Source: Bifidobacterium breve (GTDB lineage: Bacteria > Actinomycetota > Acidimicrobiia > Acidimicrobiales > Ilumatobacteraceae). From it: DNA of 37,796 bases. The position numbers and the translations under genes are program-made. Below, piece by piece: positions 16,770-25,165 of this stretch. The DNA lies in assembly GCA_945901725.1 (NCBI GenBank), contig CAMDLK010000010.1:1-37796 (forward strand). Direction: 5' to 3'. The notes beneath the pieces are model-generated. The model was not told where the DNA came from, did not search any database, and saw only the letters and a list, made by a program, of their open reading frames with translations. The first letter of the stretch is position 1. Every line of letters begins with the position of its first letter.

Positions 16770-17702
16770 ATGCTTGTAATCCAGCGTCCATCAGTCGAAG
16801 CAATCGGCGAAGATCACCCAACACGTCAGCGTTTCGCTGTTGGTCCACTCGAGCCAGGTTTCGGCCACACCATTGGTAACTCACTTCGTCGTACGTTGTT
16901 GTCATCAATTCCTGGTGCTGCAATCACAACTGTCAAGTTCGACGGTGTTGAGCATGAGTTCACAACAATCAAGGGAATGACAGAAGACATCACAGAGTTC
17001 ATCATGAACTTGAAAGATGTTGTTGTTATGTCACAGAACGACGAGCCAGTTGTTATGCGCGTTGACGTTAAGGGTCCAATGACTCTGAAGGCTGGCGACA
17101 TTCCAACCAACTCTGATGTTGAAATTCTCAACCCTTCACTGCACCTTGCAACTCTTAATGCTGGTTCACAACTTGCACTCGACATCACAGTCGAGCGCGG
17201 CCGCGGATACCTTTCCACCGACCGTGACGCAGAGAGCCGCATCATCGGAGTAATCCCCATTGATGCAATTTTCTCACCAGTACGTCGCGTGATGTTCGAA
17301 GTAGAGCCAACACGTGTTGCTCAGAGCACCAACTACGACCGTTTGGTTATCGACATCGAAACTGATGGTTCAATTTCTCCACGCGAGTCTTTGGCATCTG
17401 CTTCAGCAACATTGCGTTCACTTGTTGATCTCATCGCAACATTGTCAGAAGAGCCTCAGTCACTTGAGCTCAGCGAGCCAATGGGCGCCAATGTCGGTGT
17501 ACCTGACCTTGACTTGCCAATCGAAGACCTCGACCTCAGCGAGCGCCCACGCAACTGCTTGAAGCGCGGACAAATCAACACAATCGGTGAACTTCTTTTG
17601 AAGTCAATCGACGACTTGCTCAACATCACAAACTTCGGTCAGAAGAGCCTGGATGAAATCATCCAGAAGCTCGATGAGCGTGGACTTACGCTTCGCGCGT
17701 AA
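16770..17702 (+). CDS. rpoA: DNA-directed RNA polymerase subunit alpha
   Basis: RNA polymerase alpha, 310 residues, on the short side of the family (about 310-350). The N-terminal dimerisation domain has RFAVGPLEPGFGHTIGNSLR followed by RTLLSSIPGAAITTVKFDGV. The C-terminal domain (about 245-310), which binds UP elements and activators, contains LDLSERPRNCLKRGQINTIG and KSLDEIIQKLDERGL. A good AGGAG precedes ATG 16770. It is followed by rplQ, the universal order. Confidence 0.98.
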   Translation: MLVIQRPSVEAIGEDHPTRQRFAVGPLEPGFGHTIGNSLRRTLLSSIPGAAITTVKFDGVEHEFTTIKGMTEDITEFIMNLKDVVVMSQNDEPVVMRVDVKGPMTLKAGDIPTNSDVEILNPSLHLATLNAGSQLALDITVERGRGYLSTDRDAESRIIGVIPIDAIFSPVRRVMFEVEPTRVAQSTNYDRLVIDIETDGSISPRESLASASATLRSLVDLIATLSEEPQSLELSEPMGANVGVPDLDLPIEDLDLSERPRNCLKRGQINTIGELLLKSIDDLLNITNFGQKSLDEIIQKLDERGLTLRA

Positions 17703-17726
17703 TCACAGGAATTAAGGAGCACAACA

Positions 17727-18095
17727 ATGCCTACTCCACGTCGCGCCCCCCGCTTTGGCGGAAGTGCACAGCACCAACGTCTCATGATGGCCAACATGGC
17801 CGCTTCGCTGTTCGCAGCTGAAGGAATCAAGACAACAGAAGCAAAAGCAAAAGAACTTCGTCCTATTGCCGAGAAGCTCATTACGAAAGCAAAGAAAGCA
17901 CAAGGCGATTCGCCAATGCGCGTTCATCGCATTCGCCAAATCGAGGGTTACCTCGGTGACAAAGAAATGACCTCAAAGCTTGTCAATGAGATCGCACCTC
18001 GTTACGTCAGTCGTAACGGCGGGTACACACGTATCTTGAAGCTCGGTCATCGTCTCGGTGACGCTGCGCTTGAAGTACGTATCGAACTCGTCTAA
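17727..18095 (+). CDS. rplQ: 50S ribosomal protein L17
   Basis: L17, 122 residues, at the tunnel exit. PTPRRAPRFGGSAQHQRLMM, NMAASLFAAEGIKTTEAKAK and the closing GGYTRILKLGHRLGDAALE are family blocks. It lacks the long acidic tail seen in many high-GC actinobacteria. AAGGAG precedes the ATG. Confidence 0.97.
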   Translation: MPTPRRAPRFGGSAQHQRLMMANMAASLFAAEGIKTTEAKAKELRPIAEKLITKAKKAQGDSPMRVHRIRQIEGYLGDKEMTSKLVNEIAPRYVSRNGGYTRILKLGHRLGDAALEVRIELV

Positions 18096-18106
18096 GGCCG
18101 ATACCG

Positions 18107-18922
18107 GTGTCTCAACCGGAACAGAACTTTACTAACGGACCCGCCTTACGGCGGGTCCGTTTGCGTGTGGCGTATCACGGCGCAGCGTTTCGTGGTTTTG
18201 TAATCAACGAAGGAATTAGTTCCGTTGAAGGACTACTGACCGATGTGATTTCAACTGTTGCGCGTCATCGTGTGCACATTGATGTTGCAGGACGCACTGA
18301 TGCAGGCGTGCATGCGCGTGGTCAAGTCATCACGATTGATATTCCGGCGGAAACTCGATTGCCAGCATTTGTGCGCAGCGTTAATGCGTTGTGTAAACCA
18401 AACGTCGCAGTGTCAGACCCTGAGTGGGTCAGCAATGAGTTTGATGCTCGCTACAGCGCTATCTGGCGTCGGTATCGCTACACAGTTCTTAACTCTGAAG
18501 CTCCTGATCCCATGTTGGTTGATCGCGCCTGGCACGTTCGTCGCCCGCTGTCTCTGCCTCTCATGACATTGGCAATTGATCCGCTGATAGGGGAGCACGA
18601 TTTTTCAGCATTTTGTCGTCGCCCAGATCTGATTGAGGGCGCCCCCGTTCCCTCCATGCATCGTCGGGTGTATTCGGCCAAATGGGTAGATCAGGGCAAC
18701 AACGTTCTGGTGTTCGAAATTCGGGCAAATGCCTTCTGTTACCAAATGGTCCGAAGTTTCGTTGGCTTCTTGGTCGACGTTGGCCTTGGCCACAGGCCGG
18801 CCAGTGACACCCGAGAAGTTCTGTTGGCCCGCGACCGGGCCCATGGGTCCCAAGTTGCACCAGCCTGTGGGCTGACCTTGTGGGATGTGGGCTACCCAGG
18901 GGAGCCGATTCCGACCATATAA
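18107..18922 (+). CDS. truA: tRNA pseudouridine(38-40) synthase TruA
   Basis: TruA makes pseudouridine at positions 38-40 of the tRNA anticodon arm. The catalytic Asp65 lies in GRTDAGVHARGQV, and the domain-two motifs FSAFCRRPD, IRANAFCYQMVRSFVGFLVD and GLTLWDVGY are present. The length, 271 residues from GTG 18107, fits the family. The first codons overlap a strong GC-rich hairpin (18135-18160) encoding PALRRVR. If that hairpin terminates the rplQ transcript, a later start such as TTG 18162 or GTG 18168 would have to be used, but it would cut into the first strand (RLRVAYHGAAFRGF). I therefore keep 18107 with some doubt about the start. Confidence 0.93.
   Translation: MSQPEQNFTNGPALRRVRLRVAYHGAAFRGFVINEGISSVEGLLTDVISTVARHRVHIDVAGRTDAGVHARGQVITIDIPAETRLPAFVRSVNALCKPNVAVSDPEWVSNEFDARYSAIWRRYRYTVLNSEAPDPMLVDRAWHVRRPLSLPLMTLAIDPLIGEHDFSAFCRRPDLIEGAPVPSMHRRVYSAKWVDQGNNVLVFEIRANAFCYQMVRSFVGFLVDVGLGHRPASDTREVLLARDRAHGSQVAPACGLTLWDVGYPGEPIPTI
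18135..18162 (+). terminator. Terminator-like hairpin inside the 5' end of truA
   Basis: ACGGACCCGCC (18135-18145) pairs perfectly with GGCGGGTCCGT (18150-18160) around TTAC, and the helix is followed by TTG. It lies 40 bases after rplQ and within the first 20 codons of truA. It could end or attenuate the alpha operon transcript. The T tract is short, so readthrough is likely. Confidence 0.5.
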
Positions 18923-18949
18923 AAGGTGGTCATCACTTGGCTTTCGCGG

Positions 18950-18979
18950 TTGCCGAGAGGCGTATCTCGCCCCTATCCT
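18950..18979 (+). promoter_or_regulatory. Possible promoter of rplM-rpsI
   Basis: TTGCCG (18950-18955) and TATCCT (18974-18979) are separated by 18 bases and lie in the 117-base gap before rplM. A CCCC/GGGG hairpin (18986-19000 region) follows in the leader. Four of six positions match in each box; unverified. Confidence 0.4.
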
Positions 18980-19039
18980 TACTAAGCCCCCATTTAGGGG
19001 TTCCGGCGGCCCGTTGTGGGTTCCCTTGAAAGAAGTCTT

Positions 19040-19486
19040 ATGCGTACATACCAACCAAAAGCAAGCGAGATCACCCGCGCGTGGCACGTCATCGACGCTG
19101 AAGGTCTTGTCCTTGGCCGTCTCTGCACCGAAGTTGCTCGTCTTCTTCGCGGCAAGCACAAACCAACATTCGTTCCTCACATGGACTCAGGCGATCACGT
19201 CATCATCATCAACGCATCGAAGATTGTTATGACATCAGGCAAGTCTGAAAAGAGCATGGTGTATACCTACTCCGGTTATCCAGGTGGTTTGAAGAGCGAG
19301 ACATACCAAAACTTGCTCGATCGTAAACCTGCTGATGCAATCACTCGTTCAATCGCAGGCATGTTGCCAAAGGGACCACTTGGTCGCCAGATGGTAAAGA
19401 AGCTCAACGTGTACGCAGGACCTGAACATCCTCATGCAGCACAGTCCCCAGTCGTTTTCAATCTCAGCGCTGCCAAGGCGCGCTGA
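19040..19486 (+). CDS. rplM: 50S ribosomal protein L13
   Basis: L13, 148 residues, is an early-assembly 50S protein. ATG 19040 gives MRTYQPKASEITRAWHVIDA, the standard start; an upstream in-frame start at 19016 is not needed. HMDSGDHVIIINASKIVMTS, the SGYPGGLKSE block and MLPKGPLGRQM are diagnostic. It is paired with rpsI as usual, after its own leader with a possible promoter. Confidence 0.98.
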   Translation: MRTYQPKASEITRAWHVIDAEGLVLGRLCTEVARLLRGKHKPTFVPHMDSGDHVIIINASKIVMTSGKSEKSMVYTYSGYPGGLKSETYQNLLDRKPADAITRSIAGMLPKGPLGRQMVKKLNVYAGPEHPHAAQSPVVFNLSAAKAR

Positions 19487-19503
19487 TCTACTAAGGAGTC
19501 ATC

Positions 19504-19899
19504 GTGGCTAACACAGTTCTCACTCAAACAACTGGTCGTCGTAAAGAAGCTGTTGCTCGTGCAATCACTCGCGCCGGTACCGGAAAAATCGTTGTCAATG
19601 GTCGCCCAATCGAGGCGTACTTCACCACAGCAACACAGCGCATGGTTGTTACCGAAGCGCTTCGCGTTGTAGAGCGTGAAGAGTCATTCGATATTCATGC
19701 AAATATTTTTGGTGGTGGCGTAACTGGTCAAGCTGGCGCATTGCGCATGGCTATTGCTCGTTCGCTCATCGAACTTGATCCTGAAATGCGTCCAGCACTC
19801 AAAAAAGCTGGTCTTCTTACTCGTGACTCACGTAAGAAAGAAAGCAAGAAGTACGGTCTCAAGAAGGCCCGTAAGGCGCCTCAGTTCACCAAGCGCTGA
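19504..19899 (+). CDS. rpsI: 30S ribosomal protein S9
   Basis: S9, 131 residues, whose C-terminal tail reaches the P-site tRNA anticodon loop. GRRKEAVARAITRAGTGKIV, the GGGVTGQAGALRMAIARSL block and the extreme C-terminus KKARKAPQFTKR are typical. It starts at GTG 19504 with AAGGAG 7 bases upstream. Confidence 0.98.
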   Translation: MANTVLTQTTGRRKEAVARAITRAGTGKIVVNGRPIEAYFTTATQRMVVTEALRVVEREESFDIHANIFGGGVTGQAGALRMAIARSLIELDPEMRPALKKAGLLTRDSRKKESKKYGLKKARKAPQFTKR

Positions 19900-19908
19900 T
19901 TCCTATCT

Positions 19909-19933
19909 GCGTGGTGCGCTTCGCACCTCACGC
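19909..19933 (+). other. Hairpin between rpsI and glmM
   Basis: GCGTG and GTGCG (19909-19918) pair with CGCAC (19922-19926) and CACGC (19929-19933), with a CT bulge and a CTT loop. No T run follows; the glmM ribosome-binding site GAGGAG begins at once. It could be a processing or attenuation stem that lets glmM be expressed less than the ribosomal genes. Confidence 0.45.
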
Positions 19934-19947
19934 GAGGAGATCAATAC

Positions 19948-21279
19948 ATGTTGCATTTCGGAACAGACGGCGTTCGTGGCGTCGCTATCGACGAACTCAC
20001 TACTGATTTAGCTCGCGACCTTGCACGTGCCACCGCTCGTGTGCTGCGCCCTAGTGCCATTGTTGTTGGCCGCGATACGCGTGAAAGCGGTTCGGAATTA
20101 GAAGACGCCATCGTTGCCGGATGCGCAGCTGAAGGCGTTGCAGTCCATCTCATGGGTGTTGTGCCAACGCCAGCAATTGCGTACGCCGCAGAACAATACG
20201 GCTGGGTGGGCATTGCAATTACTGCGTCACACAACGTGTGGTCAGACAACGGCATCAAGGTATTCGCTTCAGGCGGAGCGAAACTTGCTGATGCTGAACA
20301 AATAGAAATCGAACGTGAATGGCATGCCATGGTGTCAGAACCAGTCGTGCATGCTCAGGCCACAGTCAATGACGCCACCGGAATTCTGGGGGAGTACGCA
20401 ACACATCGTCTGAACGTTGTGGGTGAAGCACTTTCTGGAGTTCGAGTAGTTCTTGATTGTGCAAATGGTGCGATGTCACATGTAGCGCCAGAAGTATTTA
20501 TGTCTGCCGGCGCAGATGTGTCAGTGATCAATGCGTCACCAACTGGTCGCAACATCAACGACAACTGTGGTGCAACTGCGCCGCAACAGCTGGCCGCACA
20601 AGTTATTGCCGAGGGTGCCGACATCGGAATTGCCTTTGATGGCGACGGTGATCGACTTATTGCAGTAGCTGGTAGTGGTGCACTTGTTGATGGTGACCAC
20701 ATCATGGCTATCGCTGCAGTTGATCTTGCGCACCGTGGCTTACTGCGCAACAAAGGCGTTGCAGTAACTGTGATGACAAACCTTGGTTTTCACCACACCA
20801 TGCGTGACAACAACATTGACGTTGTCATTACGCCGGTCGGCGATCGAAGCATTCTTGTTGCACTTGATGAATTCGACTTTGTGTTGGGTGGCGAACAGAG
20901 TGGTCATGTCATTCACCGTGCACATGCAACAACTGGTGATGGCCTATTGGCTGCATTGCAGTTGGTGGAATACATCACGCGTGCTCGTGTCACACTTGAC
21001 CAAGCAGCATCAATAATGCAGTCGTACCCACAAATACTTGTGAACATCCGTACTCTGAATCGTGTTCATGACCCCGTGCATGACATTGCTGAGCAGATTG
21101 CACTTGCGGAAGCTGAATTAGGTGACAATGGCCGCATTTTGGTGAGGTCGTCAGGAACAGAACCCTTGGTACGAGTCATGGTCGAAGCTGCAGATCAAGT
21201 GACTGCCGAGTCCATTGCCGTACGTGTTGCCCAAGCCGTTGTCGATATCCACGGCGGGTCTATTGAAGGAACGCACTAG
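19948..21279 (+). CDS. glmM: Phosphoglucosamine mutase GlmM
   Basis: GlmM, 443 residues, converts glucosamine-6-phosphate to glucosamine-1-phosphate on the way to UDP-GlcNAc for peptidoglycan. The start LHFGTDGVRG is typical. The phosphoserine is Ser94 in ITASHN, the magnesium loop is DGDGDR (231-236), the sugar-binding loop is GGEQSGHVI, and the phosphate-binding loop is RSSGTEPLVRVMVE. The residue after SHN is Val instead of the usual Pro (SHNVWSDNGIK). It is followed after 31 bases by the glmS-like gene, which makes its substrate. A good GAGGAG precedes the ATG. Confidence 0.96.
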   Translation: MLHFGTDGVRGVAIDELTTDLARDLARATARVLRPSAIVVGRDTRESGSELEDAIVAGCAAEGVAVHLMGVVPTPAIAYAAEQYGWVGIAITASHNVWSDNGIKVFASGGAKLADAEQIEIEREWHAMVSEPVVHAQATVNDATGILGEYATHRLNVVGEALSGVRVVLDCANGAMSHVAPEVFMSAGADVSVINASPTGRNINDNCGATAPQQLAAQVIAEGADIGIAFDGDGDRLIAVAGSGALVDGDHIMAIAAVDLAHRGLLRNKGVAVTVMTNLGFHHTMRDNNIDVVITPVGDRSILVALDEFDFVLGGEQSGHVIHRAHATTGDGLLAALQLVEYITRARVTLDQAASIMQSYPQILVNIRTLNRVHDPVHDIAEQIALAEAELGDNGRILVRSSGTEPLVRVMVEAADQVTAESIAVRVAQAVVDIHGGSIEGTH

Positions 21280-21298
21280 TGGGTCCGACTAGCGAGAG

Positions 21299-21313
21299 TA
21301 ATCTGTAGTCATG
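21299..21313 (+). promoter_or_regulatory. Possible minus-10 element of a leaderless glmS transcript
   Basis: TAATCT (21299-21304) lies exactly 6 bases before the glmS-like ATG (21311), and there is no Shine-Dalgarno sequence. The geometry fits a leaderless mRNA beginning at the ATG. No minus-35 box is evident. Confidence 0.4.
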
Positions 21314-24300
21314 TGCGGCATTATTGGCATCCTGCCCCGGCCGAGCACTCGTAGTGTGCCTACGTCGCAGAGTATCGAGGAACTTCTCACCGCTGCAGTG
21401 AATGCGGGCACCGATTGCGTGCTCATTGCTGATGCACTAATGGCAGCCGATCAAATGCTGCGTGGCGATGCAGGCATTCAAGCCCTTGTCGGCAATGCGG
21501 CATTAATCGCTCGTATCACCACCTGCCTGGATGCAATTGATGTTGTGGCCGCTGCTGAAGAAGCTCGCATTGACGCCCTTCATGTTGATACGGCAACTCT
21601 TGATGCCGAAGTAGCTCGCTTGTCGCGTGTGAAAGATGCATCGTGGGCAATTCGTCGCGATCGTTTGCGCGCAGCAGATGCTGTGCACGTTTTTGCTGGC
21701 GCTGGTGCTGGAGCATCCTCATTGGTCGGGTACTTCGCAATTCATCAGGCATTCTCGGCTATCGACCGCATGGAAGTTCGTGGTCGTGACTCTGCCGGTA
21801 TCAGCGTTCTCGTCACGTCACCTTCTTTTGCCTCATTGTCATCTGAACTAACTGGTCTCATGGCTGGTCGTACATTTGACCCATTGTTTACCAATACCAG
21901 TGTTCGCCACAGCGGTTCCACATTGGTGTTTGTATACAAGGCAGCTGCCGAAATTGGTGAACTGGGTGACAACACCAAGCACATGCGTGACGCAGTCAGC
22001 GCCGATGCATTGTTGCGTACTGCGCTTTCAGTATCTGACTCACGTGTAGCTGTACTTGGCCATACGCGGTGGGCGAGTGTCGGAATCATCTCTGAGCCGA
22101 ACGCTCACCCCGTCACTGGTGAAGAAATAGATGTTGATGGCCAACAAGTGTCAGTCGCAGTTCTTAATGGCGATGTTGATAACCACACTGAGCTTCGTGA
22201 ACGTCACAACTTGCGTTTCGCAGACCCAATCACAACCGACGCAAAAGTTATCCCAGCCATTGTTGATCGCGGTCGAGGGGCTGGTCTTGATACACAAGCA
22301 GCATTCCTAAATGCAGTGACACAGTTCGAAGGTTCAGTGGCTATTGGGTACATGACCGCTAGTGATCCGAACGAAATGTACTTGGCGCTATTTGGTAGCG
22401 GACAGGGTCTATATCTCGGTCTTGCTGAAGATCGTTTCATTGTTGCAAGCGAACCATACGGAACCGTTGAAGAGACTGTGCACTTTGTGCGTCTTGATGG
22501 TGAGACTCCACGCAAAGAAGGTGACCCAAATTCACGTGGGCAGGTAGTGCGTCTCCGCGTTGACGGAGCAGGCACAGTTGAAGGTATTACTCGCTTTGCA
22601 TACGACGGGATCGAGATTCCGGTTACGGCTAGTGACGTTGCAGTTGCTGAAGTAACAACACGCGATATTGACCGTGGTGATGCACCGCACTTCCTACTAA
22701 AGGAAATTACCGAAGCTCCGCGCAGTTTCCGCAAGACAATTCGTGGTCGCACACTTGAAGTGAACGGCCGACTTGTTCCTGATCTCGATTCGTTCACAAT
22801 GCCGAAAACAATCAAGGATCGTTTGGCTAGCGGATCTATTCGTCGTATTCGTGTTATCGGCCAAGGCACCGCCGCCGTTGCTGGAACATCACTGATTCCC
22901 GTACTCGGCTCATTGCTAGATGCTTTCATTCAAGTTGAGGCACTCACTGCTACTGAACTTTCTGGTTTTGCTATGTCAACCGATATGTCTGACATGTTGG
23001 TGATTGCAGTCAGCCAAAGCGGCACCACCACAGACACAAACAGAACAGTTGACCTTGTTGCATCACGCGGTGCAGCAGTACTAGCAATTGTGAACCGTCG
23101 CGGAAGTGAGCTTTCAAGCAAAGCCCACGGGGTGTATTACACATCTGATGGTCGTGACATTGAAATGAGTGTTGCAAGTACCAAGGCGTTCTACGCGCAA
23201 GTTGCTGCCGGAGCCATTTTGTCGTGTGCCATTGCACAGGCAACGGGCAAGGTTGATGCTGACCGCATGCATCGCATACTTGATTCTCTCGTTCATATGC
23301 CAGCGGCCATGGAAACAGTTATCGCGCAACGTACCGAGATCGGCGTTATCGCACAGAAGTATGCACCTATGAAGCGCTATTGGGCTGTTGTCGGAAATGG
23401 TCCGAACACAGTTGCAGCTCATGAAGTCCGAATCAAGCTGTCAGAGCTGTGTTACAAATCAATTTCGTGTGATGTCACTGAGGACAAGAAGCACATTGAC
23501 CTGTCATGTGAACCAATGATTCTTGTATGCGCAGCCGGTCTCAGCGATGGCACTGCAACTGATGTGGCAAAAGAAGTCGCAATCTTTAAGGCGCACAAAG
23601 CAATTCCTATTGTTGTTGCTACTCAAGGTGAAACTCGTTTCGACTCAGCAGCAGCTGCAGTTGTGTATGTACCAGTTGCTGACCCAGCGCTCGCCTTTGT
23701 GTTGTCCTCAATGGTCGGGCATTTGTTCGGATACGAAGCAGCATTAGCAATTGACGCGCTTGCGCGCCCCCTACGCCAGTTACGTGAAGTAGTCGAAATC
23801 GTTGTCGGTAGGGGTGGCAGTGGTGACACTGCGCTAACCCAAGTTGAAGCACAAATCGTTCCGGTTACTCAGCAGTTCCTTCAAGTTTTGGCAACTGGCC
23901 AATACGACGGCAACCTCGAAGCCTCAACAGCGGTTCGTTTGGTTTCTCTTCTTCGTATTGTCACTGGGCCACAACCGCTACAAGCGTTCCAACGCCAAAC
24001 TGGTCGCACTGCTTCGCCATCAGCTCTACTTGATGATCTCATCGATGCTCTCACACGCAGTATTGACGAATTGACACGCCCAATCGACGCCATCAAGCAC
24101 CAAGCAAAGACCGTCACCGTCGGCATTTCACGAAGTGAAGAAGGTCTTCTTGATCGAGTTCTTGTTCGTGCAGTACTTGAAGCCGGAGCATCGCGTGACA
24201 ATCTGTCGTATGCAACGCTCAAAGTGCTGGCGTCACTTGATGCTGCTGTTGCATCTGTTGAAGGTTTCACCAGGTATGCCATTGCAGGTGATGCGCGCAA

Positions 24301-24709
24301 TGCCACAGTGTCGATCATTGATCGTGGTGGTGTAGCAAAAGACCTCACATCGCGCGTTACAACAAATGCAACTCTTGTTGGTACCAAGCATCGTGTTGCT
24401 GCTGACCAAGAAGTTCTTGTTGCTCGTGGTCGTAAAGATGGCCGCACCGTAATTTTCGTACCTGAAGTTCACGGTTCAACCACTGTGGGCATTTCACTCA
24501 TGCACGTTGCATTCCACGACACGGTCGCTGCCGGCACTGCACGCCAAGTACTGCAAGGGTACGACCGTCGCTACGACCGCTTGGTTGACTGGGTGTCTGA
24601 AACTGAAGGAACATTTCGCGAAGACAGACTTGCAGAAGTATCTATTGCTGACCTGCTCATTAATCCAGTTTCTGAGAGCGCCGACTTGTGGCGAACTGAC
24701 GGTCAATAA
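21311..24709 (+). CDS. Oversized glutamine:fructose-6-phosphate aminotransferase-like protein
   Basis: A GlmS-type enzyme of 1132 residues; normal GlmS has about 610. Catalytic Cys2 opens the glutaminase domain (MCGIIGILPRP), but RGRDSAGI, usually some 30 residues on, comes only at 157-164, so roughly 125 residues are inserted. The domain continues with HTRWASVG (251), LNGDVDNH (285) and TTDAKV (308). The first sugar isomerase (SIS) domain has GQGTAAVAGTS (518), SQSGTTTDT (568) and ASTKAF (622). The second has GNGPNTVAAHEVRIKLSE, keeping the catalytic Glu705, Lys709 and Glu712. SIS2 ends near 830; about 300 further residues match nothing I know. Next to glmM, the likely role is glucosamine-6-phosphate synthesis. 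The inserts may be regulatory. Confidence 0.88.
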   Translation: MCGIIGILPRPSTRSVPTSQSIEELLTAAVNAGTDCVLIADALMAADQMLRGDAGIQALVGNAALIARITTCLDAIDVVAAAEEARIDALHVDTATLDAEVARLSRVKDASWAIRRDRLRAADAVHVFAGAGAGASSLVGYFAIHQAFSAIDRMEVRGRDSAGISVLVTSPSFASLSSELTGLMAGRTFDPLFTNTSVRHSGSTLVFVYKAAAEIGELGDNTKHMRDAVSADALLRTALSVSDSRVAVLGHTRWASVGIISEPNAHPVTGEEIDVDGQQVSVAVLNGDVDNHTELRERHNLRFADPITTDAKVIPAIVDRGRGAGLDTQAAFLNAVTQFEGSVAIGYMTASDPNEMYLALFGSGQGLYLGLAEDRFIVASEPYGTVEETVHFVRLDGETPRKEGDPNSRGQVVRLRVDGAGTVEGITRFAYDGIEIPVTASDVAVAEVTTRDIDRGDAPHFLLKEITEAPRSFRKTIRGRTLEVNGRLVPDLDSFTMPKTIKDRLASGSIRRIRVIGQGTAAVAGTSLIPVLGSLLDAFIQVEALTATELSGFAMSTDMSDMLVIAVSQSGTTTDTNRTVDLVASRGAAVLAIVNRRGSELSSKAHGVYYTSDGRDIEMSVASTKAFYAQVAAGAILSCAIAQATGKVDADRMHRILDSLVHMPAAMETVIAQRTEIGVIAQKYAPMKRYWAVVGNGPNTVAAHEVRIKLSELCYKSISCDVTEDKKHIDLSCEPMILVCAAGLSDGTATDVAKEVAIFKAHKAIPIVVATQGETRFDSAAAAVVYVPVADPALAFVLSSMVGHLFGYEAALAIDALARPLRQLREVVEIVVGRGGSGDTALTQVEAQIVPVTQQFLQVLATGQYDGNLEASTAVRLVSLLRIVTGPQPLQAFQRQTGRTASPSALLDDLIDALTRSIDELTRPIDAIKHQAKTVTVGISRSEEGLLDRVLVRAVLEAGASRDNLSYATLKVLASLDAAVASVEGFTRYAIAGDARNATVSIIDRGGVAKDLTSRVTTNATLVGTKHRVAADQEVLVARGRKDGRTVIFVPEVHGSTTVGISLMHVAFHDTVAAGTARQVLQGYDRRYDRLVDWVSETEGTFREDRLAEVSIADLLINPVSESADLWRTDGQ

Positions 24710-24710
24710 A

Positions 24711-25076
24711 ATGTTGGGCATTGGTATTGACGCCGTTGATGTAGATCGTTTTCGCAAACTTCTTGAACGCCGCCCGCATTTGCGCCAGCGTTTATTTACC
24801 TCTGCAGAATTGACTTCTCTTGAAGGCCGCACCGATGACGCAGCGTCACTAGCAGCGCGATTCGCAGTACGTGAGGCGACAATGAAGGCTCTCGGAGTTG
24901 GGCTAGGCGCTTTCGACTTCCACGATGTCTCGATTGAGAAAATGTCATCTGGGGCACCTCATCTACTCGTGTCAGGTAGGGCAGAGACTCTCGCTAATGC
25001 TCATGGTGTCTCCACATGGCACGTCTCTATTACCCATACAGACACAACAGCAATGGCGGTTGTCGCCGCACTCTAG
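24711..25076 (+). CDS. acpS: Holo-[acyl-carrier-protein] synthase
   Basis: AcpS, 121 residues, transfers phosphopantetheine from CoA to the acyl carrier protein. The metal ligands are Asp7 in GIGIDAVDVDRF and Glu55 in ARFAVREATMKALG; the usual KEA is REA here. HVSITHTDTTAMAVV at the C-terminus is also typical. It begins one base after the glmS-like stop and probably depends on coupled translation. Confidence 0.95.
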   Translation: MLGIGIDAVDVDRFRKLLERRPHLRQRLFTSAELTSLEGRTDDAASLAARFAVREATMKALGVGLGAFDFHDVSIEKMSSGAPHLLVSGRAETLANAHGVSTWHVSITHTDTTAMAVVAAL

Positions 25077-25165
25077 ATATTGCGTTGGTGTGTAATTGAA
25101 CGGGGCGTACGCTGAGAGAGTGATAGCTGTCCCTATTTCAGACGCATTGAATGATGTGATGTCTC

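Noticed and set aside
22204-22929. A 241-codon minus-strand frame inside the glmS-like gene
   Set aside because: Serine- and arginine-rich translation typical of an antisense shadow; the plus strand has clear GlmS motifs.
25094-25126. TTGAAC and TGATAG as an alr promoter
   Set aside because: Spacing of 19 bases and poor minus-10 match; not strong enough to list.
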